A DNA stretch of 64,000 nt from Clarkia xantiana subsp. parviflora (GCA_036873135.1 JAPTYO010000041.1:1-64000); one strand, 5' to 3'. Numbered from the stretch's first letter, positions 24,566 through 35,718 are shown. Notes: a model not told the origin generated them from the sequence alone. Numbers and translations are program-made.

Positions 24566-25455
24566 ATAGTGTATGTGTCTCCTCCCTTACGCTCTAGTAT
24601 TTTCTGAATTACGGCAAATACATCCTATTGAGCTAACATCTAGCTTTACCAACTGAATATGATCTTGATATCATTCATCTAATAGTTTGTGTTGAGGGAA
24701 ACCTGATAAACAAACTATATGCTAGCTGAACTTCTTTTTGTGACTTTTCACTAAGTTGAACTAATACTGAACCGCAACATGGTGCCCTGAATAGACGACA
24801 TATACTCGCTACTTGTGGATTCGATTCTACTCCGAGACTTAACTGAAGAATTGGCGAAGCTAGAAATAACATTACAGTATTAGTTCAGCTTAGAAAATGC
24901 CTGAAAAAAACAATTTGGTTAAACAACTAGCAAAATAGTATATAATCATATGTAGGCTTGATTTATGAATAAATGGATGTTTGATTAGTGATGTTAGTGT
25001 CTTTGTTTGTTGACAGCGGATGATGGATCCAATCATGGCGATGCCCTGAGGATTCATCCTTGGCTCTTGACATTGGTCGGATTCGGCTCATAACAAATTA
25101 ACCGGTTGAAGAAGAAGAACCGACCACTTTCCGATTCGGGGTTCATCAACACTTGCAACGGAAGTATGTACTTGTGTAGTATTACAAGCAGAGTGGGACT
25201 CGCTATGTATGGTTTTGGATTTTGATGAGCCCTTCATTTTATTTATTTTCGTTTGTCAATTAATACTGCTAAATTAGTCAAGGAGATTTTCTCATATTTT
25301 TAATCAATGATGAAATGATACTGATTAGGGTTTGGCAAAACTAAATAAATTTGACTAGGTAGAGTTAAAATACAAAACCATTACCGGACTTTTTATAAGG
25401 GAGTGCGATTTGCTAACTTGTTTTTTTGCAACATATTGGGTTAATAATCATATAC
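24566..25455. other. 3' flank of the ZNF511-like gene
   Basis: Contains a plausible 3' UTR, with a donor-like GTATGT just after the stop codon and an acceptor-like TTGTTGACAG near 25008-25017. AT-rich DNA follows. No further gene is recognised. Confidence 0.4.
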
Positions 25456-25478
25456 GACTGCGAGTCTGTTTATATTAA

Positions 25479-25905
25479 GGGTTAAAAACCTATAAACCGT
25501 CTGGAGTTTGCTTTATATGAGATTTTAGTATCTGAAGTTTAAATTATTGATATTGACGGTAATGTTTCAACTTTGTTGAAATTTGTTTATACGTCCATTT
25601 TTGTTGTTAAATTTGACATAATGGTGTAAAAAGTCGAAATTGTCCCTGATACTATTATGTGTACTCTGACCACCACCAACTCCGGTCGGCCACCACCCAA
25701 CTAGGGGCAATTTTGAAATTTATTTTTTTATCAGGGCATGTGACAAGTACATGACCAAGCTTTGTTAATTTTAACAGAAAATTTGGATAGTTACAGCAAA
25801 TTTCAACAAAGTTGAAACTTCAGACAGTCAATATTAACAATTTAAACTTCATTCGCCAAAATCTCACATAGAGCAAACTTCAGGCAGTTTATAGGTTCTT
25901 AACCG
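25479..25905. mobile_element. Foldback MITE (family 1) nested in the 5' LTR
   Basis: The left end GGGTTAAAAACCTATAAACCG and right end CAGTTTATAGGTTCTTAACCG are inverted, and the arms fold on each other for about 190 bp around a CCACCA-rich loop. It is flanked by TTATATTAA (25470-25478) and TTATATTTA (25906-25914), a 9 bp target duplication with one mismatch. A 9 bp duplication plus long arms suggests a Mutator-like (MULE) foldback. The host sequence GTTTATATTTA.AGTC is intact in the 3' LTR, which proves the insertion site. Confidence 0.85.
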
Positions 25906-26119
25906 TTATATTTATAGTCCAGTCAATAGAGTCAGTCGGTCCAACCCATTTAATAAGAGATTCGGCCCAATAATGTGTAATGCTTGTTATGGTCGACAGT
26001 AGTTGTAAGGAAATGAACATGATGAAAACAAAGCTAATGTTGCTTCTATGTTATTTTTACTGCGGCTCCATCTGAAACCTATCATCTGGTATTAGAGCCA
26101 TCGGCCGCCACCACAACCA

Positions 26120-26629
26120 ATGGCTACCTCCAAGCCAGAGAATCGAGTCGAGAAGGATATTCGCTTCGACACCACCCTCCCCGAGCACGATGGCTTCTCG
26201 CGGAGCTCTCCACAGTCCACACGACGGCAGGCCGATGCCGAGTGTTTCGACGCCAGGTTCGAGCAGGTCGAAGACAAGCTCAACGCCATACTCTCAACCA
26301 TGAACGCGCTTAGGGTCTCGAACGGCGCTTCGACAGACACAGACGCTCGAGTCACGAATTAGATTCTCGGGTCTGGAACTGCAACTCGACTGATGATCGG
26401 GTCAATTCCGATTCCGAGAACGCCTCCGCCGACCAATCCTCCGGCCGGACAGATCGTGGTTGCTGCGACAGGACATCAGATCACCCGAGACCAGCGACAC
26501 GTTTATCGCATCGGAAAAATCGACTTCCCACAATTTTTTGGCACCAATGTCGCAAGCTGGCTCTTCAAATGCGAGCATTATTTCGAGATCGACGGAACAC
26601 CCGAAAAAGCAAAGCTTAAGTGGCCGTAA
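26120..26629 (+). pseudogene. Ty3/gypsy gag remnant
   Basis: An opening frame from 26120 (MATSKPENRVEKD..., then a coiled-coil-like stretch with FEQVEDKLNAILSTMNAL) stops at 26362. A second frame (26393-26629) continues with RIGKIDFPQFFGTNVASW and LFKCEHYFEID, the classic start of plant Ty3 gag (KIDFP.F.G..V..WL). The two pieces are in different frames and end early, so this is a broken gag. Confidence 0.75.
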
Positions 26630-27139
26630 TCCACCTTGAATGAGAAGCATTGCAGTGATATTAAAGTTTCATGAAGGTTCAAGCCATGAAGGGAATGTCT
26701 TACTTGCTTAGAATACGTGGACCTCCTACAAACTCATTTAGGGGATGAACTATTTGGCGATCCAATGTTAGAGATGAATAATCTCCATTAATAAGGAACA
26801 TTTGTAGAGTATCAACATCAATTTGACACCCTTCTCCACAAGATACAGCTCCTCCACCATGTGACAGAATGACATGTATTAGCCATGTTCATCGGTGGGC
26901 TAAGACTTGACTTACAATGATGGGTTCGTCTGCAACAACCTAAGACGCTCAGTGAAGCTTATACTGTAGCTAAGCTCTACAACATGGTCTCCCCGACATC
27001 TGCTAAGTCCTCTAGTACTCTATGTTTTTTATATGATTCTGGTGCTGTTGGAAACAATGTTGATTTTCCTATGCGATATGCTATTGATGTTTTTATTAAA
27101 AATTCTAGACCAACGAGTAATAAAAAGATGGAGTTTAGA

Positions 27140-27695
27140 CGTGCTAATGGGTTATGTTATTGATGTCCTGAAAAATACACTGTTGGTCACCGATGTAAGG
27201 GGAAATAGATTCTTACTATCGAGGTAGGAGACGGAATTGATATTGGTGACAGTGGTGAATGCAGTGTTGTGATTGAGGAAATAACAGAGCTTTCACTTCA
27301 TATTGTCAAGGCTTTGGGTGGTTCATTAATGAATGTAGATGGTAGAGCCAATAAAAATGGATCTTCTTGTTGATTGATTCAGGAAACACCCACAACTTCA
27401 TCGATATCTCCAATGCAAAGGAGTTGGGTTGTTGCATAGATTTGGTTCCTCCATTGAAGGTTTTGGTGGCAGATGTTAGTGAAAATTACATGTGACAAGA
27501 TTTGCAAGAGATTTCAATGGGTTATGCATGATCAACAGTTTCCCTTGAAGAATTATCATTTGGTACTTGGAGCTCAATGGTTGCACACCTTGTGTAGCAT
27601 AATATGGGACTTAAATAATTTGACAATGAAGTTCTTAAAGGGAAATGAGCAATTTGAGCTTCAAGGAAGCAAGACCATTAACAACATGTTATGAA
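27140..27695 (+). pseudogene. gag zinc knuckle and aspartic protease remnant
   Basis: Near 27150-27210 a broken frame gives a CC.EKYTVGHRCKG-like zinc knuckle. From about 27360 the sequence encodes LLIDSGNTHNFID, the catalytic D-S/T-G motif of retroviral-type protease. NYHLVLGAQWLHTL, typical of the protease end, lies around 27549-27590. Stops and frame shifts interrupt it. Reverse transcriptase is absent. Confidence 0.7.
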
Positions 27696-27830
27696 AGAAC
27701 TAAATACATTTGAGATTCGGGTTGATGTGAAGAGCCGTGATGAAGGTAAAGGGGGTGAGATGAAGATGAAGTTAAGCGGAAGTTCTTCAAAGATTGACCT
27801 TGAGGACAATGTCTTTTCGTATGGGTGCAA

Positions 27831-28032
27831 TGTTACGAGTTTGTTTATATTTAGAGTCGGGTCAATAAAATTAGTCAGGTCAGTCGGTCCAGCCCATTTA
27901 CATAAGAAGTAAGGCCCAATAATGTGTAATGCTTGTTATGGTCGACAGTAGTTGCAAGGAAATGAACATAATGGAAAAAACATAATTTTGCTTTTTTGAT
28001 ATTTTTACTGCGCGTTCATCTAAAACCTATCA
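27831..28032 (+). repeat. 3' LTR of the deleted Ty3 element
   Basis: It starts TGTTACGAG and ends ACCTATCA (202 bp). It aligns with the two pieces of the 5' LTR either side of the MITE at 25479-25905. The end matches the 5' LTR end at 26084 (AACCTATCA). Confidence 0.8.
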
Positions 28033-28279
28033 TAGTTCAACTCTGATTTAATTATAAATTACTACTAACATTTAATTTTTTTAAAATTATCTATTTTAAT
28101 TTTCTAGCAAGTAAATCACGATGTTCATTATAATTTTCTTCAAATTGAATATAAGCAAAGCTAGTACTAGTATTAGTCTACAAAGAATACCTCACCTCCA
28201 AAACCTGAACAATATCATAACCGACTCTATTACAAATCCATTAAAAAAAATAGGCTAAAAGAAACATATCCAGCGCAAC

Positions 28280-29437
28280 TTAGCAAAATGTGCGCTGGTT
28301 CACGTTAGCCGACGGCGGGATAGCAAAGTGCCACAACCTTCCTTCACCCTCCACCTTGTTCTTCATACACAAATACTCCTCCGCATACATCTTCTCCACG
28401 CGCCTATCCACGTCATGGAGGTACACGTGCGTCACCCCAGGGTTCACCCGGGCCCGTGCCATGGCTGCAGCTGTAAATATCGCACCCATCCTACCTGGCG
28501 CCTCCGCAAAGTAGCCTCTAGGCGCGTCCACCATAATCACGTCCCAGTCCTTATCATACACCTCCTTAGGTAGTGACGTCAGCACAAGAGGGCACCGGGA
28601 CTGGCGAGTGACATTGACTACTGACGGTGCGCAGTCGGGGTCTGCGCGAGCAGCGGTTAAAAGCCGGTCTGCTTGAGATAATTGTGTAGAGTACTTGACG
28701 TGGGCCGCATGGAGGAATGGGTCCTCCTTAAGGACCATGTTGAGCCACTTTGGGTCCTCCTCGAGGAACAGGGTGGTCCCACCGGGGTTGAGGGCGGCCC
28801 ACATTAGTGAATCGTGGCCTAACCCGAATACCAAGAAATTGCACGGCGCGATCTCTTTGAGGACGTTGAAGGATAGGTTGATCTCCTTGATCGATTGTTG
28901 CGGGACCTCCTAGTATTAATTAAAAATATTAGAATATATATATAGTGGACAATAGTCAGCGCTATGCACACATAGGACATGATCATGCCGACAAAAGTAT
29001 GATCGGTCTGATTCTGAATTTTTTTAAATGTCAATTAAATCTCAAACAAAGTGAATATGCACATTTCTTTGTTGAGATTGTAAATTCTTTTTAATCTAGT
29101 TAGAAAGCCGTCAATATCCAAACATTGAATTAGTAATTTATATCTTATTGATTATTATCATTATTAATCAAGAACACTAATTTACTATGGTTAAAATATT
29201 TAGATATATATATTATTTTTTTAGTACCTTAGACGTGGCATAATGCAAGATCGCCTTAAGTTGTGTTGGAGTAGGGGTGTAGGAGTTAGAACCGGAGGCG
29301 AGGGAGCAGAGGATACTTGAGGCTGACATGCCGGCGTCTCCGGAAAGGAATGTGGAGGCCATGAGGAGAAGCGTTCCGATGAGAACTGCAGCGATGACGA
29401 TCCCGGCGAGGGAGAAATTGAATCGGCGTCCCCTCAT
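28280..29437 (-). CDS. GXM: Glucuronoxylan 4-O-methyltransferase (DUF579)
   Basis: Transfers a methyl group from S-adenosylmethionine to O-4 of glucuronic acid side chains on xylan in the Golgi. Two exons, 29228-29437 and 28280-28909 (minus), give 279 aa, the usual length of GXM proteins. Start ATG at 29437; longer openings upstream use no ATG. Residues about 9-28 form the signal anchor (type II Golgi topology). DUF579 follows: FLVFGLGHDSLMW (about 95-107), FLEEDPKW (about 118-125), DVIMVDAPRGYF (193-204) and VYLHDVDRRVEK (about 232-243). LFLEEDPKW and the ending LWHFAIPP favour GXM over the related IRX15 branch. The intron 3' end reads TAGGAG (a NAGNAG site), so one Glu may be optional. Product confident; which paralogue is not known. 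Confidence 0.92.
28910..29227 (-). other. Single intron of the GXM gene
   Basis: GTACTAA at the donor and TACTAG at the acceptor. AT-rich, 318 bp, with no gene inside. Confidence 0.8.
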
Positions 29438-30347
29438 CTCGGAATCAATCAATCCCAAACCCGTTTTTTCGTAATTGAATGATGATATAAATGTCTCCTT
29501 TCAATACATATGAAATTTCGGATCTATACTCTCACTTTTAACGGACAACTGTTGAATTTTTCTGCATTGTACAAGCTGGTTTGATCACTCTCACATTTCT
29601 CTTTCATCCATCCTTTTTGGATGTTAACTCTTTCTCCCTCTTTTCTCTAACTTGTCCGCCTCTTTATTTGTTTTTTTGCCAATTCTATTTTCTCTTGAAA
29701 ATGCGAAAACCTCGAATTCCATCTTTGAAACTTCTCCGGCGCGAGACTGAAACTGAGGGTGAACGAAAGCTCAAGGGTCACAGACAACTGGAAAGGGTGG
29801 TGGACGCAACGTCGGTGGCATGTCTATCTCTTTTTCTTTCTCTGGCAGAGATTTTTTTACCAAATGCGGTATTGGTGGCGGGCATATCATCGGTGCTCGA
29901 ATTCAATTTCTACATATGTTCTTTACGATTAAGTTTAATTAATCTTGTAGCTTGGACATCCTCCCGATCTTACTTATTATCGTCTCTTAATTCAGTTCAA
30001 TTTCCTAATCTACGATTTTTTTTAATGCTATCTTGATCTTAATGACTTCTCCATCATTAACTTCATGCCCACTTAATTTTTCAAGATTTGATTTTTTATT
30101 TTTGTAGGGTATTTCTTTTTCATGTTCTTCAAGGTTTATTTTTCTATAAAAAAAAATTTTACTCCTAGAAGGGTTCTTATTTTTATTTTTTCAAAATATG
30201 CTATTGATAGTTTTAATGAATTAGAGTGTTAACAACCATGATCCGGTCAATTGGATTCCTTAAGGTTGCAAATGGGAAATGAAGTTAAAAAAAATGACAA
30301 CAAATATGATATTGTAAGGGTATTACTTTAACCTAAAGTTGGGTTTT
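29438..30347. other. GXM upstream region and intergenic DNA
   Basis: Pyrimidine-rich stretches (TTTCTC and CTCTTT) from 29590 to 29860. A 151-codon frame here has no recognisable domain and looks like composition only. I cannot support a gene or a definite promoter element. Confidence 0.4.
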
Positions 30348-30384
30348 AATCGATAGCAGATTTTTTCAAAATCTGCTATCGATT
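30348..30384. other. Perfect 17 bp hairpin
   Basis: AATCGATAGCAGATTTT and its exact reverse complement are separated by TTC. It is isolated in AT-rich DNA without a following T-run that would suggest a terminator in this genome type. It may be the end or core of a small foldback element. Confidence 0.8.
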
Positions 30385-30500
30385 TTACCTACCGCAGAAT
30401 TGTTGACCGAGTCGCCGTCGTTAATGTACTGCCGCTTTCAGACCGGATGACGTCTGAATCGGGGGGACTTTTACTGGTCGATTTTTCTAACATTCCTTGT

Positions 30501-30801
30501 TGTTGGCATTTGGGTATTGGGCCGCCGTAATTAGGAGCCTATTAATATGAGATTGTTACTTAAGACAATTAAGTAATGTCACATTAGAGATTTGGGGCTG
30601 GGCCTAAATCCCAATTGACATGAGAGGCCCAAAATTGGGCCTCCCTTACGGGAACCGTCCGGCGGATCGAGAACTCCTCTAGAAGATCTTGGGTCTGCAG
30701 AATTTCCGAATAGGTATGTGCTCCTTATTCCGCTGCGTAATGTGTTTACAAGCATGTACCACTGTTAATTTCCGTAGTATTTATCCCCTTATAATCCAAC
30801 A
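30501..30801 (+). mobile_element. LTR of a Copia-like element, with primer-binding site
   Basis: The segment starts TGTTGG and ends CCAACA, the inverted terminal motif of many plant LTRs. It is followed at once by ATGATATTAGAGCATG, a mutated form of the TGGTATCAGAGC primer-binding site. No second LTR was found downstream. The internal region to about 32150 holds only leader-like and low-complexity sequence, so the element is truncated. Confidence 0.6.
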
Positions 30802-31539
30802 ATGATATTAGAGCATGTGTTAGGGAGTTCGTGATTTTGATAAAGTTGGTGTTCTTAAACAAACTAGAAAATTCGGCCGAATTTTTTTAAATTTGAAGGT
30901 TTAAAATTTTTTATTTTAAATCATGGTGGCCGAAAATTTCATGAGGTTCATAATAAAATTTGATGTTCATGATCTTCAAGAAAAGCGTGACCAGTTATAA
31001 AAATTAACATTGGATTCTTTTTTCTTGGTGAAATTTGATCTTGAAATTTGACCACTATCCCTAATTACATCGGCCGAACCCTATAGAAATTACAAAGTAA
31101 ATTTTTTAATTTCTTAGACCCCAAGTAAACAAGTAATTTCAGATGAAATATTTATTACCAATTTTTTTTTTTAAATTTCCGGTAACAATTTTGCATGTAA
31201 TTGGACAAGATTTGGGTTAGATTCACAAGATAATTGTGATATTTACTATCGATATATTTTAGCCTGGTTTTAGGAATCTAGATAATATTGATAGATATTT
31301 TAGTTGCCTAAAATTGAGAAAAAATTATTATACATAAATTTTATCCTTAAATAGAATCTTGACAATAAATAAAATATATATGTGTATATCTATAATGATG
31401 CCAAATTTTACATATATATATCAGCAAATATTGGAAATTGTTTAATAATTAATTATTAATTGGTGGCTAAGTAAAGTTTTTTGTGGGTTTTAAAACTCTA
31501 CTTAGCCCACATGTTTAATATCGGCCGAACCTTATTGGG

Positions 31540-31860
31540 TCAATGGGCCGGTCCAATTTTGCACATCCGGGTCAGGTCGACCGACCCGGAAGACCAAGGG
31601 AACCCGAACCGGATCAACTGAACTGGGTCAAGACCGGAGTGGGTCAACCAATAAGATTTTCTCAATCGGTCTGACCCATTCGAGTCGGGTCGGACCAGGC
31701 AACTAAAATGGGTCGAGCCGACCCAGTTTGATTGAAGGACCGAATTCCTATTTTGAAAACGTCCCGAACCGGACCGGACATAACCGAACCGGTTTGACCG
31801 GACCGAGCCGGACCGAATTTTACCGAACATGACCTTTGAACCGGACCGAACCGAGTGAAC
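31540..31860. repeat. GACCGG/AACCGG-rich low-complexity tract
   Basis: About 300 bp built of varying CCGAACCGGA, GGTCGACC and GGGTCAA words. It probably belongs to the leader or internal part of the truncated LTR element upstream. The 117-codon minus-strand frame here (rich in R, S, G) is a product of the repeat and is not a gene. Confidence 0.6.
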
Positions 31861-32343
31861 TGAAAAATAGGATGGTAAAATTTTAAAATCCAAATGTTTT
31901 CGAACTTTAAAATTACCTACACAGTGCTCATATGTTTATTATTTTCACGTTTTAATTAAACATGATTCCTGGTTTCGATTATGAGGATGAATCTTGGAAA
32001 TGTATGATTTACGGATTAAGTCAGTTAGTGGGTTGAATTGCATTGCTATTTAATTAATTGATATTATTGCATGATTAGAACTGTTGTCTTGACTATGTCA
32101 AGCTAGCTGGATATTGCATGTTGGGGGTAGAGCCCTTGATTTCAATTAATGAGTTGCGCACTATGATAAACATGCTATGACAGTGCGTGCACGTTGTCTT
32201 CGTTAGAATGTTACAATAACATGATATGTTGATTTTGAGGATAATGCAAAAGTATGATTAACCCGACTCTGATTATGATAAAAGAGTAGAATCTTATTAT
32301 AAAAAAGTAACTTAAATTATATAACAGAATATTATATTTAAAA
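31861..32343. other. Intergenic, possible retroelement internal remnant
   Basis: No ORF with recognisable motifs. Probably degenerate internal sequence of the element starting at 30501. Confidence 0.3.
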
Positions 32344-32797
32344 GGGTTAAGAACCTATAACTGTTTAAGGTTTGCCTTATGTGATATTTTTGTGTCTGAA
32401 GTTTAAATTGTTGATATTGGCTGTCTGAAGTTTCAACTTTGTTGAAATTTAGTTTTCCGTCCATTTTTTCTGTCAAATTTGACAGAGTGGTGTGGAAAGT
32501 CGAAATTGCCCCTGATACTTTTATGTTTACTCCGGCCAGCCACCACCCAACTCTGGCCGGCAACCATCCAACTACGACCGGCCACCACCCAACTAGGGGC
32601 AGTTTAGGGATTTATTTTTTTATTGGGTCATGTGATAAGCATATGACCAAGTTCTGTCAATTTTAACAATAAATTTGGACGGAGACAGCAAATTTCAACA
32701 AAGTTGAAACTTCAGACAGACAATGTCGACAATTTAAACTTCAGACACCAAAATCTCATATAGGGAAAACTTCATATAAATTATAGGTTCTTAACCC
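32344..32797. mobile_element. Foldback MITE (family 1), perfect 9 bp target duplication
   Basis: It starts GGGTTAAGAACCTATAAC and ends TATAGGTTCTTAACCC. The arms pair for about 190 bp. The loop carries repeated CCACCACCCAACT units. The flanks are TATTTAAAA at 32335-32343 and again at 32798-32806, a perfect 9 bp target duplication. It is clearly the same family as 25479-25905 (shared TGAAGTTTAAATTGTTGAT and TCAACTTTGTTGAAATTT). Non-coding; a Mutator-like foldback is the best classification. Confidence 0.9.
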
Positions 32798-32859
32798 TAT
32801 TTAAAATTTTAAAAATCTTAAAATGTAAACCCACGCGCTCAAGGACACTTAATGTGCTG

Positions 32860-33060
32860 GTTCAAGACTCTTTTTCCAAAAGCTTATAAATACTCATCTT
32901 CTTAATCTCTTAGTTAGACACATTAAATTCATTCTACAATTCAGTTCATGTTTCTTTGTCACTTTCTCACTTAAGCTTCCGAAGGGGATCGTCGGGGCCA
33001 ACCCAATTTCATCTTTTTGTACATGTATCAGGTGAGGGTGGTCAAGCTCAAGTTTGCACC
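32860..33060 (+). mobile_element. Possible LTR promoter/U5 fragment
   Basis: GCTTATAAATACTC (TATA-like) is followed by a pyrimidine-rich leader and CACTTAAGCTTCCGAAGGGG...CGGGGCCAACC, words often seen in the U5 of plant Ty3 LTRs. No partner LTR is found. Tentative. Confidence 0.35.
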
Positions 33061-33391
33061 AGGACTCATGTATCTAACATCTCTAAATTCATTGTAAATA
33101 TTTAAATTTTGAAAAACTATCGCACATTTTTTAAAAGAATTTCCATTTCAATTTTTTAAAATCTCTAAAATTTATGACTTTTTTAAGAAGTGAGTGTTTT
33201 AATAGAAACATTGAAGCAACATATTTGGTTTAATATTAGTTTTGCAATTTGGTCCATTTCTCTCTTTCAATCAAATAGCCAATAATATGTTGCTCATAAA
33301 ATAACAAGATTTCGAATTTGGGCGCTATAAACTCCTATCACATTCGAGTCGAGCTGCATAAGCATAACCTTGAGTAAGAATCGACATTCAC

Positions 33392-34291
33392 TTAAATAAG
33401 AATCGACATTATAAGAAAGAAGATTCCTACAACAATTTGCTTCCATTGAACCCTAACCCTAGCCCCGCCTGAAGCTTGCAAAACGACATCATCGATCACC
33501 GGCCCACACACAACTCCGTCCTTCGTTTGAGCCGTCATCGAGCTCACAAAACCGATCGTTCTTATCGACGAATTCCCTTCCAATGCCATACTAACCCTAT
33601 TAGCGGACCCCGTCCCGTTATTCTGTACCGAGAAGGTCTGCAGTGTAGGGCCCGCTTCGACCCGCACTCCAAGATCACCGACACAAGATGCATTCGAGTA
33701 CCCTAGAAATACATTAAGAACAAATATTTTATTAAATTATATTAAAAATAAATATATTATCAGATTATATTTTTCTTATTATATATATTACTATATTTAA
33801 TATTATATATACAACTAAACTCTGATAATATATAAGATAATATAAATTCTGTTTAATTCTTCTATATATATATATATATACCTAGTAGAAACTCCAATGT
33901 GTAATGGGTGCCCTGAATTAGGGTTATGGGTGTGTAAATCCCTGATAAGTTGGTGGATATAAGTTCCACCGCTGCAGTTCCGTTTGGGACAAGGAAGTGG
34001 TTGGAGTCTATGTATTTGACCGGTCCTATGATGGACCACTGGTTTAGTGGGGATTGAACCGGGCTTGTTGCTGATTCTAGTAGAGTTCCTTCCGTCGAAC
34101 CGGGTATGAATTCCGGACCGGACTCAAATCCTCCATTCACTATCTTGTTATTATCTGTCCAACAACAGTGTGAGTGAAATTATTTTCAAAATTAAGTTAA
34201 ATCATTGTGGTTGCATGCTCTAAAAATTTTAAAATTAAAGAAAAAACTAATTAATAATGTAAGAAAAATATAATAAATAAATAATAAAAGT

Positions 34292-34337
<46 letters not shown>

Positions 34338-35718
34338 AATTTGAAATGAGGGACAAGTATATGCACCAAATTTTGTTATATCAGCACACCTATTAGTATT
34401 AACAATGTGTCACTTTTTATACATAAAAAAAATATATATATATATATATATATTATCTTGTCTAACCCAACAAACAAAGTTGAAATCCTTAATTAAGTAA
34501 GTCAATTAAAGTGAATGAGGTCGAATTATATCTACTCGGTGAAAAGTTCAATTAGGATTAAATGTAATTTTGGTGTTACATGTTTGATCAGTGTAGACTT
34601 TTAGTGTCATATGTTTAATTTTATAAATTTTTAGTGTCATATTTTTGAGAGGTTGTATATTTTTTGTGCTTCCGTTAGTCGACAGTTAGTTTGACCGTTA
34701 AATACTTTTATTTTGCTCAATTTAGTCCTCAAATTTATATTTCTAAAATGTAATATTTACAATTTAGTCCCTATTTTTTGCTCAAATCACCGTCCAAGAT
34801 CGTCGGCCACCTTGGACGGTGACTTGAGCAAACAATATGGACTAAATTGTAAGTGCTTAATTTTAGAAATATAAATTGGAGGACTAAATTGAACAAAATA
34901 AAAGTATTTAACGGTCAAACTAACTGTTTGATAACGGAAGCACAAAAAACATACAATCTCTCAAACATATAGTACCAAAAGTTTACAAAATTAAACATAT
35001 AACATCAAAAGCTTATACTAGTCAAATATGTGGCACCAAAAGTACATTTAACCTCAATTTAACATGTGTCACAAGAAATTTCACATTTTAAATATTTTCT
35101 GTTATATTTATAATTTTGATTAATAAGAAAAGGAAACTGACCTTTAGATGCAACGAGATTTTGAATCTTGTTAAGTAGAAGCAAGTCAACGATCGGCCAG
35201 CACGTGGAGTTGACATCCACGTCAACGCTCTCACTCTCGACCACCACGTTTATGCTCTCCCCGGCACTCCATGTTCCCAGGTAAACGCCGTAGCTTGGCC
35301 ACGCCTCCTCAACGCTTCTCTTCTCAAGGGCTACCTCCGACCTGCTATCCGGCGCCGAAACCACCACTCCAACCGTCTCCGTGCAGTTTCCGGAGATACC
35401 GCCGAGAGATGCTCCGGCAGCCGCCAGGGTTAGCAGGTAGTTCATGTAGGCGCCGTCGGTGGTGAATGTCTGGTTGATCTTGGCGTCGGGGCCGAGCTGG
35501 ATCCCACGGCGACTGCCGTTGACGTAGTAGACCGTCCCCTCAAAGGTCCAGCCTGAGATCGTGGCGTTTGGGTTCAGGAAGATGAAGTCGCCGGCGGTGG
35601 ATGAGTTTCCAGTTGTTAGGTCCGTCGGCGGCGTCTCAAAATCTGGGTTTTGGAGAAGATCTGCAGATGAAGAGAGTGTCACCATTGGAAGAAGAACTAA
35701 GAAGAGGAGCATCGCCAT
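33392..35718 (-). CDS. DUF642 cell-wall protein with predicted GPI anchor
   Basis: Three exons, 35142-35718, 33882-34154 and 33392-33702 (minus), join to 386 aa with matching phases (577+273+311 = 1161 nt). Start ATG at 35718: MAMLLFLVLLPMVTLSSSAD is a signal peptide; an upstream in-frame ATG at 35811 would bury it. Two DUF642 (galactose-binding-like) domains follow: DLLQNPDFETPP (about 21) to CWPIVDLLLL (about 177-186), and KIVNGGFESGP (about 197) to VCGPVIDDVVL (about 352-362). Many N-X-S/T sites. The last 17 residues are hydrophobic (IVVGIFFLIMSILI), a GPI-anchor signal as in the DUF642 branch that keeps such a tail. DUF642 proteins bind wall polysaccharides and pectin methylesterases. The first-domain cysteine motif is CWP in place of the usual CGP. 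Confidence 0.9.
34284..34340. repeat. (TA)n microsatellites in DUF642 intron 1
   Basis: A long TATATA run lies here and another near 34430-34455. A third (33862-33880) is at the start of intron 2. Polymorphism is likely. Confidence 0.8.
34555..35053. mobile_element. Foldback MITE (family 2) in DUF642 intron 1
   Basis: Left end GGATTAAATGTAATTTTGGTG, right end CACCAAAAGTACATTTAACC. The arms pair over nearly the whole length, with a short loop around CACCGTCCAAGATCGTCGGCC...CTTGGACGGTG (about 34790-34815). Flanks share TCAATT, so the target duplication is imperfect. It sits wholly inside the first intron of the DUF642 gene, so the transcript would contain a hairpin about 230 bp long. Confidence 0.8.

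Larger units (their letters stand above)
25456..28032 (+). mobile_element. Internally deleted Ty3/gypsy-type LTR retrotransposon
   Basis: The 5' LTR (about 25456-26084, including an inserted MITE) and the 3' LTR (27831-28032) share long stretches such as CAGTCGGTCCA.CCCATTTA and GCCCAATAATGTGTAATGC. A primer-binding site TGGTATTAGAGCC, matching initiator-tRNA-type sites, starts 3 bases after the 5' LTR. Between the LTRs are broken gag and protease sequences, but no reverse transcriptase, RNase H or integrase. It cannot move on its own. The LTRs differ at many positions, so the insertion is old. Confidence 0.85.

Noticed and set aside
29581..30036. 151-codon plus-strand ORF upstream of GXM
   Set aside because: Low-complexity hydrophobic and Leu/Ser-rich translation of pyrimidine-rich promoter-like DNA, with no homologous motif.
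31540..31893. 117-codon minus-strand ORF rich in Arg, Ser and Gly
   Set aside because: It translates a GACCGG low-complexity repeat; length arises from repeat phase, not selection.
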